Shown here: positions 1 to 4,873 of the stretch, piece by piece
How positions within the stretch are numbered: position 1 is the first letter of the stretch
Layout of the letters: the number at the start of each line of letters is the position of its first letter
From: Chryseobacterium sp. UBA6632
GTDB lineage: Bacteria; Bacteroidota; Bacteroidia; Flavobacteriales; Weeksellaceae
NCBI GenBank assembly: GCA_002455915.1
Contig: DKLU01000064.1
Span: forward strand, 431 to 6,084
Direction: 5' to 3'
Length of the DNA stretch: 5,654 nucleotides
Position numbers and translations under genes: made by a program
The notes under the pieces: generated by a model
Seen by the model: the letters and a program-made list of their open reading frames with translations, nothing else
Databases searched by the model: none
What the model was told of the DNA's origin: nothing

Positions 1-567
1 TTTTTTGTTGTAAATATCTTCCTCATTATTAATAATTCCTGTGCCGGGTTTAGGCATGAAAATCGTGGCATAATCTGTGGAAGAACCTACAGGAATTGAT
101 AATCTGTTGTCTAAAGAATTCTCCATTAAAACTTCGTTAGAATATTCGAAGCCGGGATAAGAACCATAAAAAACGTTCTTATCAATAGGATTTACTTTAA
201 TATAAGCAGAATCTACTCCACGCAGATAAGCAATATCACCTTTTCCGTTATAATTAATGTAAACTTTTTCTTCAATAACTCTTGAGAAATAGTTAATTTC
301 CTTATTATTTTTTAAAACAGAGGTGATTTTAGGTAAATCTTTAATTGTTTTTCCGGAAGCGCTTTTGATCGTAAGATCTGCATGAAGATTAGAAATAAGG
401 TCTTTATTTAAATCTTCCAATCCGGAAAAAACAGAAATAATAACGAACATTGCAGCAACGGCAACCGTCATCGCGCCAACCGCCAACCACGTAATAAACG
501 TAACAGCAGTACTCCCTTTCTTAGCCAAAAGGTACCTCGAAGCGATATAAAATGCAATGTTCTTCAA
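1..567 (-). CDS. ABC transporter permease, LolC/LolE (FtsX/MacB) type, N-terminal part only
   Basis: Translated by hand from the minus strand: 189 codons stay open to the left window edge, so the C-terminal half or more is missing. The protein starts MKNIAFYIASRYLLAKKGST and has one strong membrane segment at about residues 20-46 (hydrophobic, with WLAVGAMTVAVAAM), followed by VFSGLED and a soluble region rich in beta character. This layout (short cytoplasmic start, first TM helix, large periplasmic MacB_PCD-like domain) is that of permeases such as LolC/LolE, which extract lipoproteins from the inner membrane with LolD. Members usually have about 400 residues and three more C-terminal TM helices, not visible here. 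The start is a TTG codon at 567-565; the first in-frame ATG is codon 33, inside the TM helix, so it is unlikely. It lies 3 nt after the rbfA stop and is presumably co-transcribed and translationally coupled. The exact substrate (lipoprotein or other) cannot be decided from this part. Confidence 0.85.
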   Translation of the reverse strand, partial: MKNIAFYIASRYLLAKKGSTAVTFITWLAVGAMTVAVAAMFVIISVFSGLEDLNKDLISNLHADLTIKSASGKTIKDLPKITSVLKNNKEINYFSRVIEEKVYINYNGKGDIAYLRGVDSAYIKVNPIDKNVFYGSYPGFEYSNEVLMENSLDNRLSIPVGSSTDYATIFMPKPGTGIINNEEDIYNKK

Positions 568-570
568 AAT

Positions 571-930
571 TTATAAAACAGGATTATCGCCTTCGCCTCT
601 CAATTCTTTCTCCAATCTTTCCACATCATCAAGAGCAGTGTCTAGATAAAAATTAAGATTAGGAATTACACGAACCTGTTTTGCCATTTTCTGGCCGATA
701 AAATTTCTGTATTGAGCTTTATTTTCCTCAATTTCTTTCATTACAGCAGAACGGAATTCCTGCGGAAATATGCTTAAATAAATTTTGGCAATACCCAAAT
801 CTGCAGTTACCTTTACATCTGAAACCGATACTAAAATGCTCTGTTTGCTTTCTGCAGCCTGCTTGCGGAAAAGTTCTGCGAAATCTTCCTGTATAATCTG
901 TGCTACTTTTCTTTGTCTGTTACTTTCCAT
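571..930 (-). CDS. rbfA: 30S ribosome-binding factor A
   Basis: A 119-residue protein, normal length for RbfA. RbfA binds the pre-30S subunit near the 5' end of 16S rRNA, helps final maturation and is important for growth in the cold. The family pattern is clear: an N-terminal helix (RQRKVAQIIQEDFAELF, residues 5-21), the KH-type strand block VKVTADLGIAKIYLS (39-53; the family shows V-T-D-L--A-V-S), then a basic helix followed by VRVIPNLNFYLD (86-97) and the end helix DVERLEKEL. The start ATG (928-930) is the first in frame and fits the usual N-terminus. It is the first gene of a minus-strand pair with the ABC permease. Two TAnnTTTG-type boxes lie upstream in the divergent region. Nothing is unusual about it. 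Confidence 0.95.
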   Translation of the reverse strand: MESNRQRKVAQIIQEDFAELFRKQAAESKQSILVSVSDVKVTADLGIAKIYLSIFPQEFRSAVMKEIEENKAQYRNFIGQKMAKQVRVIPNLNFYLDTALDDVERLEKELRGEGDNPVL

Positions 931-938
931 AAGTTATG

Positions 939-997
939 CAAATTTAGTATTTTTGTTTGAATTGATACTTTGAAATTTCGTGTCTGTATCAAATTTA
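939..997. promoter_or_regulatory. divergent promoter region between rbfA and the epimerase gene
   Basis: The 90-bp gap must hold start signals for both directions. On the minus strand two perfect -7 boxes of the form TAAATTTG read at 997-990 and 946-939; the first would give rbfA a leader of roughly 50 nt, the second an almost leaderless mRNA. On the plus strand TATTTTTG at 948-955 could serve the epimerase gene, with a leader of roughly 55-60 nt. None has a clear TTG at the -33 distance, so each individual assignment is weak, although the presence of promoters here is nearly certain from gene orientation. The plus box and the proximal minus box sit side by side, so the two directions could interfere. 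Confidence 0.4.
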
Positions 998-1020
998 CGA
1001 CTTAAATATTATTAAACTTT

Positions 1021-1419
1021 ATGAAATTAGAACATATTGGTATTGCCGTAAAATCTTTAGGTGTCTCGGATGAACTTTTTGCGAAACTTTTAGGAAAAGA
1101 ATCTTACAAACAAGAGTCTGTGGAAAGAGAAGGGGTAATCACTTCATTTTATGCTGCTGGAGAAAGTAAAATTGAGCTTTTGGAAGCCAGTAAAGAAGAA
1201 AGTCCGATCTCAAAATTCATTGATAAAAAGGGAGAAGGTATCCACCATTTGGCTTTTGGCGTTGAAAATATCGTTGAGGAAGTGAAAAGACTGAAAAAAG
1301 AAGGATTTGAATTTATCTCCGAAGAACCGAAAGAAGGTGCTGATAACAAATTAGTTGTCTTCCTTCATCCAAAGTCTACGAACGGCGTGCTGGTAGAACT
1401 TTGCCAAGAAAAGCAATAA
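1021..1419 (+). CDS. mce: methylmalonyl-CoA epimerase (VOC family)
   Basis: A 132-residue, single-unit vicinal-oxygen-chelate protein. The enzyme interconverts the (R) and (S) forms of methylmalonyl-CoA, linking propionyl-CoA carboxylase to B12-dependent methylmalonyl-CoA mutase and succinyl-CoA; it is cytosolic. Two beta-alpha-beta-beta-beta modules can be seen: residues 1-55 (LEHIGIAVKSL ... KIELLEA) and 73-128 (GIHHLAFGVENI ... GVLVELCQ). Predicted metal ligands by comparison with the Propionibacterium enzyme are His5, Glu52 (Gln in that enzyme), His76 and Glu126. The HPKSTNGVLVEL ending is typical of the family and argues against glyoxalase I, the main alternative within VOC. The ATG at 1021 directly precedes the first beta strand, so no upstream start is needed. 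It is transcribed divergently from rbfA and followed after 62 nt by a tRNA gene; no terminator is visible between them, so read-through into the tRNA is possible. Confidence 0.93.
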   Translation: MKLEHIGIAVKSLGVSDELFAKLLGKESYKQESVEREGVITSFYAAGESKIELLEASKEESPISKFIDKKGEGIHHLAFGVENIVEEVKRLKKEGFEFISEEPKEGADNKLVVFLHPKSTNGVLVELCQEKQ

Positions 1420-1425
1420 AAAATT

Positions 1426-1454
1426 TTGTAGTAAAAGAAATTTTGCTATTTTTG
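1426..1454 (+). promoter_or_regulatory. Bacteroidetes-type promoter for the tRNA gene
   Basis: TTG (-33 element) at 1426-1428, an 18-nt spacer, and a perfect TAnnTTTG box (TATTTTTG) at 1447-1454. Spacing of 17-23 nt is the known range for the primary sigma factor of Flavobacteriia. Transcription should start near 1460, about 20 nt before the mature tRNA 5' end. Confidence 0.65.
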
Positions 1455-1481
1455 CAAGCACAAAATTTAACCAAGTTTTGA

Positions 1482-1555
1482 GGTCCTATAGCTCAGTTGG
1501 TTAGAGTCCCTGACTCATAATCAGGTTGTCCTTGGTTCGAGCCCAAGTGGGACCA
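1482..1555 (+). tRNA. tRNA with anticodon CAT (elongator Met or lysidine-type Ile2)
   Basis: A complete 74-nt cloverleaf can be folded by hand. The acceptor stem 1482-1488 pairs with 1548-1554 (7 bp, one G-T pair), with discriminator A1555. The D arm is GCTC (1491-1494)/GAGT (1504-1507) with the AGTTGGTTA loop. The anticodon stem CCTGA/TCAGG (1509-1513, 1521-1525) is perfect, with loop CTCATAA and anticodon CAT at 1516-1518. A 5-nt variable region is followed by T arm CTTGG/CCAAG with loop TTCGAGC. The 3' CCA is not encoded. It is not an initiator tRNA, because the anticodon stem lacks the three G-C pairs. CAT may decode AUG or, after TilS modification to lysidine, AUA. C4-G69, C5-G68 and A73 fit Ile2, but Met cannot be excluded from sequence alone. 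Confidence 0.95.
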
Positions 1556-1559
1556 CTTT

Positions 1560-1584
1560 AAGCACTCTTTTGAGTGCTTTTTTT
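1560..1584 (+). terminator. intrinsic terminator after the tRNA gene
   Basis: An 8-bp perfect hairpin AAGCACTC / GAGTGCTT (1560-1567 and 1572-1579) with a TTTT loop, running into a T tract (1578-1584). It begins 5 nt after the tRNA and insulates it from the downstream operon. Confidence 0.9.
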
Positions 1585-1690
1585 ATTTCCATACTATACC
1601 GTAATTTAAATCTTCCACAAAAATTTAAATACAAAATTTCACTTAATTCTTTTTGTTAAATCTATGGTAACTTGTTGAATAAAAATAATT

Positions 1691-1733
1691 TAAAAATATT
1701 TCCTTTTGTAGAGAATTTCAAGAAATATTTTTA
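1691..1733. repeat. perfect 12-bp inverted repeat around the effector-operon promoter (possible operator)
   Basis: TAAAAATATTTC at 1691-1702 and its exact reverse complement GAAATATTTTTA at 1722-1733, separated by 19 nt. The right arm runs into the first two bases of the -7 box, and the -33 TTG (1706-1708) lies in the spacer. Because it lies upstream of the expected transcription start, it would act as DNA (a binding site for a dimeric regulator) rather than as an RNA hairpin. The arms are AT-only except for one base, so chance in AT-rich DNA is a real alternative. Confidence 0.45.
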
Positions 1734-1739
1734 CATTTG
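1706..1739 (+). promoter_or_regulatory. Bacteroidetes-type promoter for the four-gene effector operon
   Basis: TTG at 1706-1708 (within TTTTG), a 23-nt spacer, and a perfect TAnnTTTG box (TACATTTG) at 1732-1739. The spacing is at the long end of the known range. Transcription would start near 1745, leaving a leader of about 15 nt before the ATG at 1761. The rest of the gap from 1585 to here is AT-rich and shows no gene, RNA or further terminator. Confidence 0.6.
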
Positions 1740-1760
1740 TATAAACGTAAACACATTTAT

Positions 1761-2666
1761 ATGATGAAAACAATTGTTCCTAAACACTTGCATCTGCCTT
1801 CGATGGTTCTTGAGGAAAGGCAGTATCACTACAATTTTACTAAAAAGAGCTTTAGCCAAGAAAAAGTATTTTCATTCGATTTTACTTTTATTCATAACGG
1901 GCAGACTAATGATGAGCCTAAAAGACCTTTTGTAAAAATTAATCGAAGTAATCTTTTGATAAATAACGAAAAACCTGACGGAACGCTTATTAGTGAACTT
2001 CTGTATCATTCCTCACAGGCTTTATTTCCTTTGAGATTATCTCTTAATTCTTATGGTTACCCTAAAAATATCTGTGATCATGCTGATATCGTTGAAAGAT
2101 GGAAAAACTTTATACCAAGATTCAAGCCTTATTATGAAGGTGAAAAAGCGATAAAACTGCTTAATCGCATTGGGAAAATATATCGAAATGCAGATTATTT
2201 GTTAGATAGTCTAAGAAAAGATGTCTTTTTTGCTGTTTATTTCTTTCCAATTTACGGAGATTATGGAGTAGGTAGGGTTACGAGTATTGATGATTATGAA
2301 TTTTCTTTTAATTCCGGGCAAAAGATCAAGTACACTTTGGATTTGGAAATTTTAAATGAATTTACTGAGAATGGTAAAATTAAAATCGTGGTTAAAGGCA
2401 AATCTAATGTAAAAGAAAATGATACTGTTTCAGGATATTTTTTATTGAATAAAGACCGAACGATTCATGAAATAAAAATGGATTTCTTCTTCGTTGATTA
2501 TAATGAAGAAATTAACATTCAGATTTTTGAAACGAAAGAGATTGCAGAAAGAAAATCGGCTTTTAATGTCGTGTATGATGAAAAAGAAGAAAGAGAAAAA
2601 CTAATGAAATCAAGAGGATTTTTCATAGAAGAAATTGAAAGTAATGATGTACCAAAACACAAATAA
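1761..2666 (+). CDS. uncharacterised protein, first gene of the effector operon
   Basis: A soluble protein of 301 residues that I do not recognise. It has no signal peptide or convincing TM helix; the most hydrophobic run is DVFFAVYFFPIYGDYGVG at about residues 154-171. The first half is mixed (LISELLYHSSQALFPLRLSL at about 75-94, then helices around KAIKLLNRIGKIYRNADYLL); the part after about 175 reads as alternating beta strands (KIKYTLDLEIL, KIKIVVKGKS, TIHEIKMDFFFVDY), and the end is a charged helix (DEKEEREKLMKSRG). An in-frame TTG at 1737 would add eight residues, but it lies inside the -7 promoter box and before the expected transcript start, so ATG 1761 (or the adjacent ATG 1764) is preferred. 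It sits 5 nt before the LysM/PAAR-like gene. Its place at the head of a spike-tip/toxin operon suggests an adaptor, chaperone or spike-associated role, but this is inference from context only. Confidence 0.85.
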   Translation: MMKTIVPKHLHLPSMVLEERQYHYNFTKKSFSQEKVFSFDFTFIHNGQTNDEPKRPFVKINRSNLLINNEKPDGTLISELLYHSSQALFPLRLSLNSYGYPKNICDHADIVERWKNFIPRFKPYYEGEKAIKLLNRIGKIYRNADYLLDSLRKDVFFAVYFFPIYGDYGVGRVTSIDDYEFSFNSGQKIKYTLDLEILNEFTENGKIKIVVKGKSNVKENDTVSGYFLLNKDRTIHEIKMDFFFVDYNEEINIQIFETKEIAERKSAFNVVYDEKEEREKLMKSRGFFIEEIESNDVPKHK

Positions 2667-2671
2667 CAATT

Positions 2672-3421
2672 ATGAAAAAAGGATTTATTTACATTGTAAA
2701 AAAAGGAGATACCTTAGAAAGTATTGCCGATGATTATGGGATTTCTGTGTATCAGTTAAGAAAATTCCACAACCTTTGGTGTGAAGATATCAATGACGGA
2801 ATTGCTTATAAAGTTTGGGAAGGAAAAAAACTGACGGTAGAAAGGGAAATGCCTTCTCAAAATGAAATTGATGCCCGAAAAGACAAAGAATATCAGCAGG
2901 AAAAAGAGAAAAAAGAAGTACAAAAGCAGAAAGAAGAGGAAGTTCGGCGCACCGAGCATGAAAATAAATTTTGTGTGGTTGACGGTGCAAAATGTGTCTG
3001 TGATAAAGGCGCTGTTCCTGCTACTTTAAAGGTAACTTCTCATTCAAAAACTATTTTCAGCAGTCGCAATAATGATGAAAAGTTTGTGGGAACTTTAGAA
3101 GATGTTCAGTTCAAAGAAGGAAACAGCTGTTTTGGAAGTTGTACCGTTAAAAATAACAATCCCTGCGCTTTTGTTCCTACTGGAAAATGGAAAAGACCTT
3201 ATGAAAAAATGAAGATAATGGACAAAGAAGCTCTTTTGGAAATATCTTATTTAATGTGTTCGGTGGGCGGAAAAATTACGGTACAACATCATGGGCAAAG
3301 CGTGATCATGGGAAGCAATAATGTACAGAAAGCAGATGCAGAGCTTATGAACCAAGTGATGCCCGGAATTAATTTTGAAGAGTTTCAGGGCGAATATGAC
3401 GAAAACCAATATTATCTTTAA
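2672..3421 (+). CDS. LysM and PAAR-like (DUF4280-type) domain protein, putative spike-tip/effector carrier
   Basis: 249 residues in three parts. Residues 5-57 form a LysM domain (FIYIVKKGDTLESIADDYG, then VYQLRKFHNL and WEGKKLTV), a small fold that binds glycan or, in contractile machines, can act as an assembly module. Residues about 58-98 are a highly charged Lys/Glu coiled-coil linker. Residues 100-235 resemble DUF4280, a PAAR-like family: CVVDGAKCVCDKGAVP, then SCFGSC, NPCAFVPTGKW, YLMCSVGGKI and the ending HHGQSVIMG. Seven Cys of this part (101, 108, 110, 153, 157, 165, 196) are spaced as in a metal- or disulfide-stabilised tip. PAAR proteins cap the VgrG spike of type VI and related contractile systems and attach effectors. 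There is no Sec signal. The gene is 5 nt after its upstream and 3 nt before its downstream neighbour. The family call is from memory of motifs, and the link to T6SS(iii) in particular is inferred. Confidence 0.85.
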   Translation: MKKGFIYIVKKGDTLESIADDYGISVYQLRKFHNLWCEDINDGIAYKVWEGKKLTVEREMPSQNEIDARKDKEYQQEKEKKEVQKQKEEEVRRTEHENKFCVVDGAKCVCDKGAVPATLKVTSHSKTIFSSRNNDEKFVGTLEDVQFKEGNSCFGSCTVKNNNPCAFVPTGKWKRPYEKMKIMDKEALLEISYLMCSVGGKITVQHHGQSVIMGSNNVQKADAELMNQVMPGINFEEFQGEYDENQYYL

Positions 3422-3424
3422 ACT

Positions 3425-4873
3425 ATGGGAAATATATTAAAAGGAATAGATGGAGAGCGTTTCCCGTTGATTGGCGGAGTGACGGAATATCGTATAACGT
3501 TTGCTGAAACGGTTGATATTGGAACAATAAATGATAATGAAATCTTATGGCAGGTTTATTGGGCTAATGAATATAGCGAATATGAAAAAGTTCCGTTTTC
3601 AGGCCAGAAAAAAGGAAGGTCGACTACCTATAAATTTCTACAAAACTTACAAGGGAAAAACCTTCAACTAAAAGCGACTTATAAGAATGAAACCGTAGAA
3701 TTGCATATTACTCCGCAAGCAAACGGAGAAATAAAAATAGTTGATGTATTTTTTCTCGATGTAGAATATAAACTTCAGGACATAAGTAAACTGGAATATA
3801 TGAATAGTGTGAATCTTCAGATTTACACGTTGAATATGCTAGGCAAATATGTAGAATTTAAGATTTATGATACAATAAACGGGAGAGATGTAGAATTAGC
3901 AAAAAGCGTTGAGCCTTTGAAGATTGTACAAACAAATGGGATTGTAAAAACTAAAAACCGTATTTTACTAAATCCTGCGATGTATATGCTTACCCAACAG
4001 GATATGTCTGCCAGCGAGCATCGCTACAAAGTGAAAGTTTGGGAAAAGGATAATGAAGCCAACTTTTACGAAGAAGAATTTAAAGTACAAAATAAATCTG
4101 GAAAAATGACTTTTCCTCAGGATTCTCAAACTCCTGTGAAAACGGGAACGAGTGAACCGAAGAAGAAAGAGGAAGAGGAGAAAGAATGTAAATGTTGTAG
4201 AATTGATGAAGAAAATTTCTTTACTAATTACCAAAAAGAATTTCCTCGATATGATAAAAAAGGTAATCTTTTACCTTTGAAAGAAAGTCTAAAAGATAGC
4301 CTTAAAAAAGTATTTAAAGGGATAAGAGAATACTATTCAAAACAAGGAAAAGATTGTGATATTAGAAAAATAGCTTATATGTTAGCAACAGCAGAACTCG
4401 AAACGGGACATACATTCAATCCTGTCGAAGAAGCTAATTGGCTAAGTTGGGAGGCAAGAAAAAAATATTTTGAGGGCATGTACGATCCAGTTTTAGGCAA
4501 GAACGAAAAACGTAAAAAGATGGCATTAGAAAATGAGAATACAAAACAAGGCGATGGAGTAAAATATTTTGGAAGAGGATTCGTACAAATTACTTGGAAA
4601 AGAAATTATAGAAGAATGGGAGAAAAATTTGGTATAGATTTGATAAATTCTCCAGATAAAGCTTTAGAACATGACATTGCAATTAAAATTATGATATATG
4701 GAAGTGAAGAAGGTAAATTTTCAGGAAAATCTCTTGGAGATTATATAAACACAGAAAAAACCGATTATTATAATGCAAGAAGGGTAATAAATGGAACAGA
4801 TAGAGCCGATACAGTACAAAGCTATGCACAAAAAATGGAAAAATGTTTAAAAATAAAAAAATGCAAAGATTAA
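3425..4873 (+). CDS. putative secreted peptidoglycan hydrolase effector, C-terminal GH19/lysozyme-like domain
   Basis: 482 residues. The N-terminal part appears to be two beta-rich, Ig-like regions (about 10-97 and 100-225), likely delivery or docking domains. A linker of Lys/Glu and Cys (about 240-258, with C255, C257, C258) leads to the catalytic domain (about 262-482). That domain carries phage endolysin/GH19-type motifs: YMLATAELETGHTFNPVEE (318-336), YFGRGFVQITWKRNY (381-395), a DLINSPDKAL stretch, and NARRVINGTDRAD (450-462). By family logic E326 is the likely general acid, with E335 or E336 and the GRG-Q-T block lining the cleft; it would cut the glycan chain of peptidoglycan. No Sec signal or lipobox is present, so reaching a cell wall needs another route, consistent with the PAAR-like partner 3 nt upstream. 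The histidine usually found before the catalytic Glu (HET) is Leu here. The hydrolase domain is more AT-rich than the N-terminal part. The stop overlaps the next gene. The hydrolase call is firm; delivery by a contractile system is inferred. Confidence 0.88.
   Translation: MGNILKGIDGERFPLIGGVTEYRITFAETVDIGTINDNEILWQVYWANEYSEYEKVPFSGQKKGRSTTYKFLQNLQGKNLQLKATYKNETVELHITPQANGEIKIVDVFFLDVEYKLQDISKLEYMNSVNLQIYTLNMLGKYVEFKIYDTINGRDVELAKSVEPLKIVQTNGIVKTKNRILLNPAMYMLTQQDMSASEHRYKVKVWEKDNEANFYEEEFKVQNKSGKMTFPQDSQTPVKTGTSEPKKKEEEEKECKCCRIDEENFFTNYQKEFPRYDKKGNLLPLKESLKDSLKKVFKGIREYYSKQGKDCDIRKIAYMLATAELETGHTFNPVEEANWLSWEARKKYFEGMYDPVLGKNEKRKKMALENENTKQGDGVKYFGRGFVQITWKRNYRRMGEKFGIDLINSPDKALEHDIAIKIMIYGSEEGKFSGKSLGDYINTEKTDYYNARRVINGTDRADTVQSYAQKMEKCLKIKKCKD

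Noticed and set aside
785..973. Plus-strand open frame of 62 codons opposite rbfA
   Set aside because: It is antisense to a well-supported gene and its product resembles nothing known.
962..992. 7-bp inverted repeat TTGATAC / GTATCAA with 17-nt spacer in the divergent region
   Set aside because: Only 7 bp in AT-rich DNA; a rough estimate gives about one by chance in a gap of this size, so it is not called an operator.
1149..1349. Minus-strand frame inside the epimerase gene
   Set aside because: Shadow of a gene with clear catalytic motifs.
1737..1760. TTG start that would add eight residues to the first operon protein
   Set aside because: It lies inside a perfect TAnnTTTG promoter box and before the expected transcription start; two good ATG codons follow at 1761 and 1764.
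2756..2990. Two overlapping minus-strand frames opposite the LysM/PAAR-like gene
   Set aside because: Their Phe/Leu-rich products are the complement of the Lys/Glu-rich coiled coil, a typical shadow.
3968..4234. Minus-strand frame of 88 codons inside the hydrolase gene
   Set aside because: It is the complement of the Lys/Glu linker and N-terminal part; no start context or family.
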